Positions 53,729 to 62,331 of a stretch of 64,000 nt of DNA are shown here, in pieces. Source of the DNA: Hamadaea sp013361475 (GTDB taxonomy: Bacteria > Actinomycetota > Actinomycetes > Mycobacteriales > Micromonosporaceae); assembly GCF_040654195.1 (NCBI RefSeq), contig NZ_JBFAHM010000014.1, positions 124,001-188,000 on the forward strand, written 5' to 3'. A model generated the notes under the pieces. That model was not told the origin of the DNA. It did no database searches and saw only the letters and a list, made by a program, of their open reading frames with translations. The position numbers and the translations under genes are program-made. Positions within the stretch are counted from its first letter, which is position 1; each line of letters starts with the position of its first letter.

Positions 53729-54097
53729 GTGATCCAGCAGGAGTCGCGACTGCGAGTCGCCGACAACACGGGTGCCCGGGAGATTCTGTGCATCCGCGTT
53801 CTCGGTGGTTCGGGTCGGCGCTACGCGAGCATCGGCGACGTCATCGTGGCCACCGTCAAGGACGCCATCCCGGGCGCCGGCGTGAAGAAGGGCGACGTCG
53901 TCAAGGCGGTCATCGTCCGGACGGCCAAGGAGAAGCGCCGCCCCGACGGCTCGTACATCAAGTTCGACGAGAACGCCGCTGTCATCATCAAGGACGGTGG
54001 CGACCCGCGTGGTACCCGTATCTTCGGCCCGGTGGGCCGGGAGCTCCGGGACAAGCGGTTCATGAAGATCATTTCTCTCGCCCCGGAGGTGCTCTGA
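53729..54097 (+). CDS. rplN: 50S ribosomal protein L14 (uL14)
   Basis: The product is 122 aa. It starts VIQQESRLRVADNTGAREI and has ENAAVIIKDGGDPRGTRIFG. GTG 53729 with CAGGAG upstream. First gene of the spc unit. Confidence 0.96.
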   Translation: MIQQESRLRVADNTGAREILCIRVLGGSGRRYASIGDVIVATVKDAIPGAGVKKGDVVKAVIVRTAKEKRRPDGSYIKFDENAAVIIKDGGDPRGTRIFGPVGRELRDKRFMKIISLAPEVL

Positions 54098-54099
54098 TC

Positions 54100-54411
54100 A
54101 TGAAGATCAAGAAGGGCGACACCGTCGTGGTGATCTCCGGCAAGGACAAGGGCATCGAGGGCAAGGTCATCGCGGCCTACCCGAAGCTCGAGAAGGTCCT
54201 GGTCGAGGGCGTGAACCGGATCAAGAAGCACACCAAGATCCGCACCACCCAGCGGGGCGCGAAGAGCGGCGGCATCGTCACTCAGGAAGCGCCGATCCAC
54301 GTCTCGAAGGTCGCGTACCTGGAGGACGGGAAGCCGACCCGGGTGGGCTACAAGATCGACGAGAACGGCACCAAGGTCCGTATCTCCCGCCGCAGCGGCA
54401 AGGAGCTGTGA
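54100..54411 (+). CDS. rplX: 50S ribosomal protein L24 (uL24)
   Basis: The product is 103 aa. The KOW motif KKGDTVVVISGKDKGIEGKV lies at the start. It initiates 50S assembly. ATG 54100 is 2 bp after the rplN stop; the end is coupled to rplE by a shared base. Confidence 0.96.
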   Translation: MKIKKGDTVVVISGKDKGIEGKVIAAYPKLEKVLVEGVNRIKKHTKIRTTQRGAKSGGIVTQEAPIHVSKVAYLEDGKPTRVGYKIDENGTKVRISRRSGKEL

Positions 54412-54980
54412 TGTCGACGGCGACTGTTGAGAAGACCCTTCCCCGACTGAAGACCAAGTACCGGGAGCAGATCGTGCCGGCGCTGCGCGAGCAGTTCCAG
54501 TACGCCAACCCGATGCAGGTTCCGGGGCTGACCAAGATCGTCGTCAACATGGGTGTGGGCGAGGCCGCTCGCGACGCCAAGAAGATCGACGGCGCGGTAC
54601 GCGACCTGACGGCCATCACCGGCCAGAAGCCGCAGATCCGGAAGGCGACCAAGTCCATCGCGCAGTTCAAGCTGCGTGAGGGTATGCCGATCGGCGCGAA
54701 GGTGACCCTGCGCGGCGACCGCATGTGGGAGTTCCTGGACCGGCTGCTGTCCATCGCGTTGCCGCGTATCCGTGACTTCCGCGGTCTGGACGGGCGCAAG
54801 CTCGACGGGCACGGCAACTACACGTTCGGTCTGACCGAGCAGTCGGTCTTCCACGAGATCGACCAGGACCGGATCGACGCGGTGCGGGGCATGGACATCA
54901 CCCTGGTGACCAGCGCCACGACCGACGATGAGGGCCGGGCGCTGCTGAAGCTGCTGGGCTTCCCGTTCAAGGAGAACTGA
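54411..54980 (+). CDS. rplE: 50S ribosomal protein L5 (uL5)
   Basis: The product is 189 aa. It binds 5S rRNA. LTKIVVNMGVGEAARDAKKI and GMDITLVTSATTDDEGRALL are typical. The TGATG junction shares a base with rplX. Confidence 0.96.
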   Translation: MSTATVEKTLPRLKTKYREQIVPALREQFQYANPMQVPGLTKIVVNMGVGEAARDAKKIDGAVRDLTAITGQKPQIRKATKSIAQFKLREGMPIGAKVTLRGDRMWEFLDRLLSIALPRIRDFRGLDGRKLDGHGNYTFGLTEQSVFHEIDQDRIDAVRGMDITLVTSATTDDEGRALLKLLGFPFKEN

Positions 54981-54981
54981 T

Positions 54982-55167
54982 ATGGCCAAGAAGGCGCTGA
55001 TCATCAAGGCGGCCGCGAAGCCGAAGTTCGCCGTGCGTGCCTACACCCGCTGCCAGCGGTGTGGCCGGCCGAAGTCCGTGTACCGGAAGTTCGGTCTCTG
55101 CCGGGTCTGCATCCGGGAGATGGCGCACCGTGGCGAGCTGCCCGGCGTGTCGAAGGCTTCGTGGTAA
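54982..55167 (+). CDS. rpsN: 30S ribosomal protein S14, zinc type (uS14)
   Basis: The product is 61 aa. It is the short zinc-binding form, with RCQRCGRPKSVYRKFGLCRVC giving two CxxC pairs; the RCGR...C spacing is normal. It is 1 bp after rplE. A 121-bp gap follows. Confidence 0.96.
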   Translation: MAKKALIIKAAAKPKFAVRAYTRCQRCGRPKSVYRKFGLCRVCIREMAHRGELPGVSKASW

Positions 55168-55180
55168 CCGATCACATCCC

Positions 55181-55205
55181 CACCAGCCCCGAGGGGCTGC
55201 TGGTG
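55181..55205 (+). promoter_or_regulatory. Hairpin upstream of rpsH
   Basis: CACCAGCCCC pairs with GGGGCTGCTGGTG, with a bulge, in the rpsN-rpsH gap. It may be an S8-type regulatory site or only an mRNA-stabilising stem. Confidence 0.4.
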
Positions 55206-55288
55206 ACCGAATACTTGCTTCGCCGTAGGCCCCGGCCGGGATCGTCCGGCAGCCGGCGGAACCGCGGCGAGAAAGGTTAAGACAAACC

Positions 55289-55696
55289 ATGACGATGACC
55301 GACCCAATCGCAGACATGCTGACGCGTCTGCGCAACGCCAACCAGGCGTACCACGACCGGGTGCAGATGCCCTACTCGAAGATCAAGGCGAACATCGCCG
55401 AGGTCCTCAAGGCCGAGGGTTACATCTCCGCCTGGGCGGTTGAGGAGCCCGAGGAGGGCGCCGTCGGCAAGACGCTGACGGTCGACCTCAAGTACGGCCC
55501 GAGCCGTGAGCGCAGCCTCGCCGGCATCCGCCGGGTCTCCAAGCCCGGCCTTCGGGTCTACGCCCGTTCGCAGGAGCTCCCCAAGGTGCTCGGCGGCCTG
55601 GGCGTGGCGATCATCTCGACGTCCCAGGGACTGCTCACCGATCGGCAGGCCCGCAAGCGAGGGGTGGGCGGGGAAGTCCTCGCCTACGTCTGGTGA
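55289..55696 (+). CDS. rpsH: 30S ribosomal protein S8 (uS8)
   Basis: The product is 135 aa. DPIADMLTRLRNANQAYHD at the start and ISTSQGLLTDRQARKRGVGG at the end, the rRNA-binding motif. It regulates the spc operon in E. coli. GAGAAAGGTTAAG upstream. Confidence 0.96.
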   Translation: MTMTDPIADMLTRLRNANQAYHDRVQMPYSKIKANIAEVLKAEGYISAWAVEEPEEGAVGKTLTVDLKYGPSRERSLAGIRRVSKPGLRVYARSQELPKVLGGLGVAIISTSQGLLTDRQARKRGVGGEVLAYVW

Positions 55697-55708
55697 GGAA
55701 GGTCTGCT

Positions 55709-56251
55709 ATGTCGCGAATCGGACGTAAGGCGATCCCGGTCCCGACCGGTGTCGATATCACCATCGATGGCTCTACCGTCAAGGTCAAGGGCCCCAAGGG
55801 CACGCTCGAGCACACCCTCGCCGAGCCCATCACCGTCGAGCGCGGTGAGGGTGGCGAGCTGCTCGTCAGCCGCCCGAACGACGAGCGCCGCGCCAAGGAG
55901 CTGCACGGTCTCTCGCGGACCCTGGTCGCCAACATGATCGTCGGCGTCACCGAGGGCTACCGCAAGAGCCTGGAGATCAACGGCACGGGTTACCGCGTCA
56001 CGGCCAAGGGCTCGGACCTCGAGTTCGCCCTCGGCTTCTCGCACCCGGTGCTGGTGACCGCCCCCGCGGGCATCACCTTCACCGTCGAGCGGCCGACGCT
56101 GTTCCACGTGTCGGGCATCGACAAGCAGCTCGTCGGCGAGGTCTCGGCGAAGATCAGGAAGATCCGTCCGCCGGAGCCCTACAAGGGCAAGGGCGTCAAG
56201 TACACGGACGAGGTCATCCGCCGCAAGGCTGGAAAGGCAGGTAAGAAGTGA
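55709..56251 (+). CDS. rplF: 50S ribosomal protein L6 (uL6)
   Basis: The product is 180 aa. MSRIGRKAIPVPTGVDITID start; C-terminal RKIRPPEPYKGKGVKYTDE motif. GAGGAAGG upstream. The end overlaps rplR by 4 nt. Confidence 0.96.
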   Translation: MSRIGRKAIPVPTGVDITIDGSTVKVKGPKGTLEHTLAEPITVERGEGGELLVSRPNDERRAKELHGLSRTLVANMIVGVTEGYRKSLEINGTGYRVTAKGSDLEFALGFSHPVLVTAPAGITFTVERPTLFHVSGIDKQLVGEVSAKIRKIRPPEPYKGKGVKYTDEVIRRKAGKAGKK

Positions 56252-56637
56252 GCGCCCAGCTCCTCAAGCGCCGCAGCGGCGTCGCGGCTCAGCGCGCCGT
56301 CGGCAAGGCGCGCCGGCACTTCCGGATCCGCAAGAACCTCAGCGGAACGGCGGAGCGGCCGCGTCTGGTGGTCACCCGCAGCCTGCGGCAGATCACCGCG
56401 CAGATCGTGGACGACCTCAAGGGTCACACCCTTGTGTCGGCCTCTTCCATGGATGCCTCGATCCGGGGCGCCGAGGGCACCAAGAGCGACCTCGCCGGCA
56501 AGGTGGGCGCTCTGGTGGCCGAGCGCGCCAAGGCGGCGGGCATCAGCAAGGTTGTGTTCGACCGTGGCGGCAACCGCTACGCCGGCCGTATCGCGGCTCT
56601 GGCGGACGCGGCCCGCAGCGGCGGGCTCGAGTTCTAG
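56248..56637 (+). CDS. rplR: 50S ribosomal protein L18 (uL18)
   Basis: The product is 129 aa. It binds 5S rRNA. RKNLSGTAERPRLVVTRSLR and VVFDRGGNRYAGRIAALADA are canonical. GTG start coupled to rplF. Confidence 0.96.
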   Translation: MSAQLLKRRSGVAAQRAVGKARRHFRIRKNLSGTAERPRLVVTRSLRQITAQIVDDLKGHTLVSASSMDASIRGAEGTKSDLAGKVGALVAERAKAAGISKVVFDRGGNRYAGRIAALADAARSGGLEF

Positions 56638-56654
56638 GAAGGAGTGGACTACTA

Positions 56655-57287
56655 ATGGCAGGTCCACAGCGCCGGGGCTCCGGGTCCGGTAACAGCAACG
56701 AGTCCGGCGACGGTCAGCGTCGCGGTCGCGGCGATCGTCGCGACGGCGGCCGGGACCGCGCGCCGGTCGAGAAGACCCCGCACATCGAGCGGGTCGTCAC
56801 GATCAACCGCGTCGCGAAGGTCGTCAAGGGCGGTCGTCGGTTCAGCTTCACCGCGCTGGTCGTGGTGGGCGACGGCGACGGCACGGTCGGCGTCGGCTAC
56901 GGCAAGGCCAAGGAGGTGCCCGCGGCGATCGCCAAGGGTGTCGAGGAGGCCAAGAAGCACTTCTTCAAGGTGCCGCGGATCGGTTCGTCGATCCCGCACC
57001 CGGTGCTGGGGGAGGACGCCGCCGGCGTCGTCCTGCTGAAGCCGGCGAGCGCCGGTACCGGTGTCATCGCCGGTGGCCCGGTGCGTGCCGTGCTGGAGTG
57101 CGCGGGCATCCACGACGTGCTCTCCAAGAGCCTCGGCTCGTCCAACCCGATCAACATCGTGCACGCCGCCGTGAAGGCGCTGCGGATGCTGGAGTCGCCC
57201 GAGGCCGTCGCCGCTCGCCGCGGTCTGCCGGTCGAGGACGTCGCCCCGGCTCGCATGCTGGCGCTGCGCGCGGGAGCGGGTGCGTGA
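56655..57287 (+). CDS. rpsE: 30S ribosomal protein S5 (uS5)
   Basis: The product is 210 aa. A Gly/Arg/Ser-rich N-terminal extension (1-40) precedes the dsRBD-like domain with INRVAKVVKGGRRFSFTALV and GYGKAKEVPAAIAKGVEEAK. GGAAGGAG upstream. The end shares one base with rpmD. Confidence 0.96.
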   Translation: MAGPQRRGSGSGNSNESGDGQRRGRGDRRDGGRDRAPVEKTPHIERVVTINRVAKVVKGGRRFSFTALVVVGDGDGTVGVGYGKAKEVPAAIAKGVEEAKKHFFKVPRIGSSIPHPVLGEDAAGVVLLKPASAGTGVIAGGPVRAVLECAGIHDVLSKSLGSSNPINIVHAAVKALRMLESPEAVAARRGLPVEDVAPARMLALRAGAGA

Positions 57288-57469
57288 TGGCGCGGCTGAA
57301 GGTTACGCAGATCAAGTCCAAGGTCGGTGCCAAGCACAACCAGCGCGAGTCGCTGCGGTCGCTCGGCCTGAAGCGGATCAACGATGTGGTCGTCAAGGAG
57401 GACCGTCCCGAGATTCGCGGGATGATCTTCGCGGTGAACCACCTGGTGAAGGTTGAGGAGGTTGACTGA
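57287..57469 (+). CDS. rpmD: 50S ribosomal protein L30 (uL30)
   Basis: The product is 60 aa. ARLKVTQIKSKVGAKHNQRE and LRSLGLKRINDVVV. It is a small gene overlapped at both ends by single bases (TGATG) with rpsE and rplO. Confidence 0.95.
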   Translation: MARLKVTQIKSKVGAKHNQRESLRSLGLKRINDVVVKEDRPEIRGMIFAVNHLVKVEEVD

Positions 57470-57912
57470 TGACCATCAAGGTCCACCACCTCCGCCCGGC
57501 GCCCGGCGCCAAGACCGCGAAGACCCGAGTCGGTCGCGGTGAAGGCTCGAAGGGTAAGACCGCCGGTCGCGGTACGAAGGGTACGAAGGCCCGCTACCAG
57601 GTCTCGGCGGCGTTCGAGGGTGGGCAGATGCCCATCCACATGCGCCTGCCGAAGCTGAAGGGCTTCAAGAACAAGTTCAAGGTCGTCTTCCAGGTGGTCA
57701 ACCTGGACCGGCTGGCCGAGCTGTTCCCGAACGGCGGCCAGGTCGGCCCGCAGGAGCTGGCCGAGGCCGGTGCGGTCCGCAAGGGCCACCCGGTCAAGGT
57801 GCTCGGCACCGGCGACCTCGGCGGCGTCGCTCTCCAGATCTCGGCACACGCGTTCAGCGCGTCCGCGAAGGAGAAGATCGCCGCTGCCGGTGGTACCACC
57901 ACCGAGCTGTAA
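57469..57912 (+). CDS. rplO: 50S ribosomal protein L15 (uL15)
   Basis: The product is 147 aa. The Gly/Lys-rich N-terminus KTRVGRGEGSKGKTAGRGTK reaches into the 50S core. It is the last ribosomal gene before secY; a strong hairpin follows. Confidence 0.96.
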   Translation: MTIKVHHLRPAPGAKTAKTRVGRGEGSKGKTAGRGTKGTKARYQVSAAFEGGQMPIHMRLPKLKGFKNKFKVVFQVVNLDRLAELFPNGGQVGPQELAEAGAVRKGHPVKVLGTGDLGGVALQISAHAFSASAKEKIAAAGGTTTEL

Positions 57913-57927
57913 AGCACGGGCAATCAG

Positions 57928-57971
57928 GGCGCCGGCTGCTGCTTCCATCTGGGAAGCCGGCAGTCGGCGCC
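57928..57971 (+). terminator. spc-operon terminator before secY
   Basis: GGCGCCGGCTGC and GCAGTCGGCGCC outer arms with an inner CTTCC/GGAAG stem, 16 bp after rplO. secY is then likely to have its own promoter. Confidence 0.8.
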
Positions 57972-58038
57972 TTGGTTTAGCACAGATCTAGGGGCACTGA
58001 GGCAAATAATGTGTCGGCACCCCTGAGCAGAACCCCCC

Positions 58039-58057
58039 TTGGACTGTTACAGTCCAA
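58039..58057. promoter_or_regulatory. 19-bp palindrome upstream of secY
   Basis: TTGGACTG-TTA-CAGTCCAA, perfect 8-bp arms with a 3-bp centre, in the 230-bp gap upstream of secY. It looks like a dimer operator. Its TTGGAC could also serve as a -35. TAATGT at 58007-58012 is a -10 candidate upstream. Confidence 0.5.
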
Positions 58058-58143
58058 ACCCAGCTATGGGAATCGTCCTGTAGCCATCCCGTCACGCCCC
58101 CGCCACCGACCCCGAGCGGGTCGCCTCGCGCAGGAGGATAGAG

Positions 58144-59475
58144 TTGCTCTCCGCGTTTCTCAGTGCGTTCAAGACGCCTGACCTGCGCAAGAAGCTGCTG
58201 TTCACGGCGGCCATCATCGCGCTTTACCGGCTCGGTGCCACCATTCCCAGCCCCGGCGTCTCCTACGGCAACGTCCAGGAGTGCATCAAGAACGCTCAGG
58301 CGGGGGACACCAACGGGATCTTCAGCCTGCTGAACCTCTTCTCCGGCGGCGCGCTGCTGTCGTTGTCGGTGTTCGCGCTGGGCATCATGCCCTACATCAC
58401 CGCGTCGATCATCCTGCAGCTGCTGACCGTCGTCATCCCGCGGCTCGAGCAGCTGCGTAAGGAAGGCCAGTCCGGCCAGGCGAAGATCACGCAGTACACC
58501 CGGTACCTGACGCTCGGCCTCGCGGTGCTGCAGTCGTCGGCGTTCGTCGCGCTCGGCAAGTCCGGTCAGCTGTTCGGCAACGCCTGCCCCCCCGGCGTCG
58601 AGATCATCCCGCAGACCGCGATCCCGCAGTGGCTCACGCTGACCGCGCTGGTCGTCACCATGACCGCCGGTACCGGCGTCATCATGTGGCTGGGCGAGCT
58701 CATCACCGACCGCGGCATCGGCAACGGCATGTCCGTCCTGATCTTCACCTCGATCGCCGCCCGCCTCCCCTCCGAGGGCTGGCAGATCTACAAGTCCAAG
58801 GGCGCGTACTGGTTCATCGGCGTACTCGTCCTGGTCATCGCGGTCATCGCCGCCGTCGTCTACATCGAGCAGGCGCAACGCCGGATTCCGGTGCAGTACG
58901 CCAAGCGCATGGTCGGCCGGCGGATGTACGGCGGAACGTCGACCTACATCCCGCTCAAGGTCAACCAGGCCGGCGTCATCCCGGTCATCTTCGGCTCGTC
59001 TCTGCTCTACCTGCCGCAGTTGGCGCTCCAGTTCACCAAGAGCGACGACCCGGGCAAGGTCTGGACGTGGGTCGACCGGCACCTGGCGAACCCGAGCGAC
59101 TGGGTCTACATCCTGACCTACTTCCTGCTGATCATCTTCTTCACCTACTTCTACGTGTCGATCACCTTCAACCCGACTGAGGTGGCCGACAACATGAAGA
59201 AGTACGGCGGATTCGTGCAGGGCATCCGGCCGGGCAAGCCGACCGCCGACTACCTGGACTTCATCCTGACCCGGATCACCCTGCCGGGCGCCCTCTACCT
59301 GGGCATCATCGCGGTACTGCCGAACTTCTTCTTCATGTGGCTGGGCGGCAGTCAGTACCAGAACTTCCCGTTCGGTGGCACCGCGGTGCTGATCATGGTC
59401 GGCGTCGGCCTGGAGACGGTCAAGCAGATCGAAAGCCAGCTGATGCAGCGTAACTACGAAGGCTTCCTGCGATGA
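58144..59475 (+). CDS. secY: Preprotein translocase subunit SecY
   Basis: The product is 443 aa with ten helices. The plug region follows helix 1 (IPSPGVSYGN onward). Helix 2 has GGALLSLSVFALGIMPYITA, and RRIPVQYAKRMVGRRMYGGT is the cytosolic loop that contacts SecA and the ribosome. TTG start with GGAGG 6 nt upstream. The stop overlaps the adk ATG (ATGA). Confidence 0.97.
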   Translation: MLSAFLSAFKTPDLRKKLLFTAAIIALYRLGATIPSPGVSYGNVQECIKNAQAGDTNGIFSLLNLFSGGALLSLSVFALGIMPYITASIILQLLTVVIPRLEQLRKEGQSGQAKITQYTRYLTLGLAVLQSSAFVALGKSGQLFGNACPPGVEIIPQTAIPQWLTLTALVVTMTAGTGVIMWLGELITDRGIGNGMSVLIFTSIAARLPSEGWQIYKSKGAYWFIGVLVLVIAVIAAVVYIEQAQRRIPVQYAKRMVGRRMYGGTSTYIPLKVNQAGVIPVIFGSSLLYLPQLALQFTKSDDPGKVWTWVDRHLANPSDWVYILTYFLLIIFFTYFYVSITFNPTEVADNMKKYGGFVQGIRPGKPTADYLDFILTRITLPGALYLGIIAVLPNFFFMWLGGSQYQNFPFGGTAVLIMVGVGLETVKQIESQLMQRNYEGFLR

Positions 59476-60125
59476 GGCTGGTTCTCGTCGGCCCGCCAGG
59501 CGCGGGGAAGGGTACGCAGGCGGAGTTCATCGCCTCGACCCTCTCCGTGCCCAAGATCTCCACCGGCGACATCTTCCGGGCGAACGTCTCCCAGGGGACT
59601 CCGCTGGGGCTGGAAGCCAAGCGGTACATGGACTCGGGCGGCCTCGTCCCGGACGAGGTCACCATCAACATGGTGCGTGACCGGCTGGCCGAGGCCGACG
59701 CCGCCGACGGCTTCCTGCTGGACGGCTTTCCGCGTACGGTGCCGCAGGCGACCGCGCTCGACAAGATGCTCGCCGACGCCGGTACGGCGCTCGACCTGGT
59801 GCTGGAACTCGTCGTGGACAACGACGAGGTGATCCGGCGGCTGTCCGGGCGGCGTACCTGCCACAACTGCGGCAAGATCTGGCACGTCGAGTTCGACCCG
59901 CCCACCCGGGAGGGTGTCTGCGACCGGTGTGGCGGCGAGCTCTACCAGCGCGACGACGACAAGCCGGAGACCATCGCCGAGCGGTTGCGCGTCTACGAGC
60001 GCGACACCGCGCCGCTGGCGGACTACTACGGCGCTCAGAACAAGCTTGTGGGCATCGACGCCACCGGCCCGGTGGAGGACGTCACCGCGCGCGCGATCGA
60101 CGCCCTGCGCTCCTACGGCGGCTGA
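59472..60125 (+). CDS. adk: Adenylate kinase
   Basis: The product is 217 aa. The P-loop GPPGAGKGT is at 7-15, and GFPRT lies in the NMP region. The LID carries a zinc site with Cys130, Cys133, Cys150 and Cys153, the long Gram-positive form. It interconverts ATP, ADP and AMP. Coupled to secY. Confidence 0.97.
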   Translation: MRLVLVGPPGAGKGTQAEFIASTLSVPKISTGDIFRANVSQGTPLGLEAKRYMDSGGLVPDEVTINMVRDRLAEADAADGFLLDGFPRTVPQATALDKMLADAGTALDLVLELVVDNDEVIRRLSGRRTCHNCGKIWHVEFDPPTREGVCDRCGGELYQRDDDKPETIAERLRVYERDTAPLADYYGAQNKLVGIDATGPVEDVTARAIDALRSYGG

Positions 60126-60133
60126 CCGCCGCA

Positions 60134-60139
60134 TAATCT
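60134..60139 (+). promoter_or_regulatory. -10 of map, leaderless
   Basis: TAATCT, 6 nt (GGTTTG), then ATG 60146, starting 8 bp after the adk stop. Confidence 0.6.
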
Positions 60140-60145
60140 GGTTTG

Positions 60146-61015
60146 ATGCGTCACCAGCCCGACATTCAGCTCAAAACCTCGGCCCAGCTCGCGAAGATGC
60201 GGGAGGCCGGTCTCGTTGTGGCCGCCGCCCTGGCCGCGATGCGAGAGGCCGTGCGGCCCGGGATCTCCACCGCCGATCTCGACGCCATCGCCGAGAAGGT
60301 CATCCGTGATGCCGGCGCCATCCCGTCGTTCAAGGGCTATCAGGGCTTCCCGGCCTCGATCTGCGCCTCGGTGAACGAGCAGATCGTCCACGGCATCCCG
60401 TCGGCCCGGCAGGTGCTCGCCGAAGGCGATCTCATCTCGATCGACTGTGGCGCGATTCTGGACGGCTGGCATGGCGACTCCGCGATCACGGTCGGGGTCG
60501 GCGAGGTCGCGACGGAGCTGACCCGGATGGCCGCAGTCGCCGAGGACTCGATGTGGGCGGGGATCGCCGCCGCGGCGCGCGGGGTGCGCTCCGGGCGGGG
60601 CCGGCTCACCGACATCTCGTACGCGATCCAGGCGTCCGTCCGAGGCGAGAAGTCGGCCCTCGTCGGCCGGGTGACCGGGGCTCGGCGGCGGTACGGCATC
60701 GTCGACGGCTACGGCGGGCACGGCATCGGCACCGAGATGCACCAGGACCCGCACATCCTCAATCACGGGCGCCCGGGCAAGGGCCCGTTCCTCGTCCCGG
60801 GGATGGCCCTGGCGATCGAGCCGATGATCACGATGGGCTCTCCGCGTACGCTGGAGCTGCGCGACGGTTGGACGGTGGTGAGCGTCGACGGCTCCTACGC
60901 CGCCCACGTGGAGCACTCGATCGGCCTCTACGAGGACGGCGTCTGGGTGTTCACCGCCGAGGACGGCGGCCGCGAACGGCTCGGCGACCTGGTCACCGCA
61001 TCCGCCACGGCGTGA
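60146..61015 (+). CDS. map: Methionine aminopeptidase, type I
   Basis: The product is 289 aa. Metal ligands and catalytic His are visible: SIDCGAILDGWHGDSAITV (two Asp), YGGHGIGTEMHQDPHI (His), EPMITMG (Glu) and VEHSIGLYEDG (Glu). It removes N-terminal Met from new proteins. ATG 60146 is preferred over the TTG one codon earlier because of the -10 spacing. Confidence 0.95.
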   Translation: MRHQPDIQLKTSAQLAKMREAGLVVAAALAAMREAVRPGISTADLDAIAEKVIRDAGAIPSFKGYQGFPASICASVNEQIVHGIPSARQVLAEGDLISIDCGAILDGWHGDSAITVGVGEVATELTRMAAVAEDSMWAGIAAAARGVRSGRGRLTDISYAIQASVRGEKSALVGRVTGARRRYGIVDGYGGHGIGTEMHQDPHILNHGRPGKGPFLVPGMALAIEPMITMGSPRTLELRDGWTVVSVDGSYAAHVEHSIGLYEDGVWVFTAEDGGRERLGDLVTASATA

Positions 61016-61342
61016 TCATCGCTCACCGGCGTCGTGATCATTGCTCGAACGACGTTGTTGAAGCGGACATTTCGCGGCTCGAAACAGCGTGGCTGACGCG
61101 ATGATCACGAAAAGGGGAACTGTGACGCGCCCGACCGCGGGGGCGGCGGACCCTGATTTGGCGTCGATGCATATGGCCGCGTAGACTGGCTCAACGGCGC
61201 ACCGCGTCCCCTCTGTCATGCCTGCCAATGCTCCGGCGGATGACAGTGCCGCGGCTGGCGTGCCGGCGACCCGGATTCCCGGGCGGCCTGCGCGAGGACA
61301 ACGTGAGCCGATCAATGCAGCCGATGTCAGGTAGCGGAGGAC
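61016..61342 (+). promoter_or_regulatory. map-infA gap: promoter and leader of infA
   Basis: It holds the palindromic element (61035-61109), a degenerate copy of the ribosomal leader element at 61124-61146, and a promoter TTGGCG (61158-61163), 18-nt spacer, TAGACT (61182-61187). The leader is about 150 nt, with GCGGAGGAC before infA. No gene is seen. Confidence 0.7.
61035..61109. repeat. 75-bp imperfect palindromic element, copy B
   Basis: It starts TGATCATTGC and ends GCGATGATCACG. It aligns gap-free with the reverse complement of 21445-21519 (about 60 of 75 identical), best at both ends and in a central CATTTCG. Confidence 0.85.
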
Positions 61343-61564
61343 ATGCCGAAGAAGGACGGGGCCATCGAGATCGAGGGCCGGGTCATCGAACCACTCCCGA
61401 ACGCTATGTTCCGGGTGGAGTTGGCCAATGGTCACAAGGTCTTGGCCCACATCAGCGGAAAGATGCGCCAGCACTACATCCGCATCCTGCCCGAAGACCG
61501 GGTGGTCGTGGAGCTCTCGCCCTATGACCTCACGCGGGGCCGGATCGTCTACCGCTACAAGTAG
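61343..61564 (+). CDS. infA: Translation initiation factor IF-1
   Basis: The product is 73 aa, an OB fold. MPKKDGAIEIEGRVIEPLPN, HISGKMRQHYIRILPEDRVV and RGRIVYRYK. GGAGGAC upstream. First gene of the infA-rpmJ-rpsM-rpsK-rpsD-rpoA unit. Confidence 0.97.
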   Translation: MPKKDGAIEIEGRVIEPLPNAMFRVELANGHKVLAHISGKMRQHYIRILPEDRVVVELSPYDLTRGRIVYRYK

Positions 61565-61622
61565 CACCAGCACACCGACATCGGACGCATGTCCGTGTCC
61601 AAAACCGGAGTAAAGGCGAACC

Positions 61623-61736
61623 GTGAAGGTCAAGCCGAGCGTTAAGAAGATCTGCAACAAGTGCCGCGTCATCCGCCGGCACGGCCGGGTCATGGTCATC
61701 TGTGACGACCCGCGCCACAAGCAGCGCCAGGGCTGA
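61623..61736 (+). CDS. rpmJ: 50S ribosomal protein L36 (bL36)
   Basis: The product is 37 aa. It is the zinc-binding form: CNKC (11-14), Cys27 and His32. GTG start, VKVKPSVKKI, with GTAAAGGCGAACC upstream. A 184-bp gap follows with GC-rich hairpins (around 61842-61860) before rpsM. Confidence 0.95.
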   Translation: MKVKPSVKKICNKCRVIRRHGRVMVICDDPRHKQRQG

Positions 61737-61920
61737 GCCCCGGCGCTGATCGCGTCCGCAGATCGCGCACGTCCGAATAGCTCGTCCCGGCCGCGGGGAC
61801 GTCCCTTGTTGGGGAAACTCTCGTGGCTGACCCCCGGTCGGAGGCCGGGGCCTCACCCGGGCAGGTGGGGAAGGGGCCGGGCACAGACCTCCGCCACATC
61901 CACGAGGAGCTAGCCCACAC

Positions 61921-62301
61921 ATGGCACGTCTTCTGGGCGTCGACCTCCCGCGCGAGAAGCGCATGGAGATCGCGCTGACTTACATCTTCGGCATCGGCCG
62001 TACGCGGGCTGCCGAAACGCTCGCCGCCACCGGCGTCGACCCGAACAAGCGGGCGCGGGACCTCAGCGACGAAGAGGTCGTCCAGCTTCGGGACCACATC
62101 GAAGCCAACTTCAAGGTAGAAGGCGACCTGCGCCGCGAGGTCGCCGCTGACATCCGCCGCAAGGTGGAGATCGGCTGCTACGAGGGCATCCGGCACCGCA
62201 GGGGCCTGCCCGTCCGTGGTCAGCGCACGCGGACCAACGCGCGTACGCGCAAGGGTCCGAAGCGGACCGTCGCGGGCAAGAAGAAGCCCGGCAAGAAGTA
62301 G
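61921..62301 (+). CDS. rpsM: 30S ribosomal protein S13 (uS13)
   Basis: The product is 126 aa. MARLLGVDLPREKRMEIALT, GCYEGIRHRRGLPVRGQRTR and a Lys-rich end. ACGAGGAG upstream. It contacts P-site tRNA. Confidence 0.96.
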   Translation: MARLLGVDLPREKRMEIALTYIFGIGRTRAAETLAATGVDPNKRARDLSDEEVVQLRDHIEANFKVEGDLRREVAADIRRKVEIGCYEGIRHRRGLPVRGQRTRTNARTRKGPKRTVAGKKKPGKK

Positions 62302-62331
62302 TAGCTGGATCGAGAAGGAGCGCATAAAGCT

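Noticed and set aside
61016..61342. Small gene between map and infA
   Set aside because: Frames are short, interrupted and lack start signals; the stretch is repeat, leader element and promoter.
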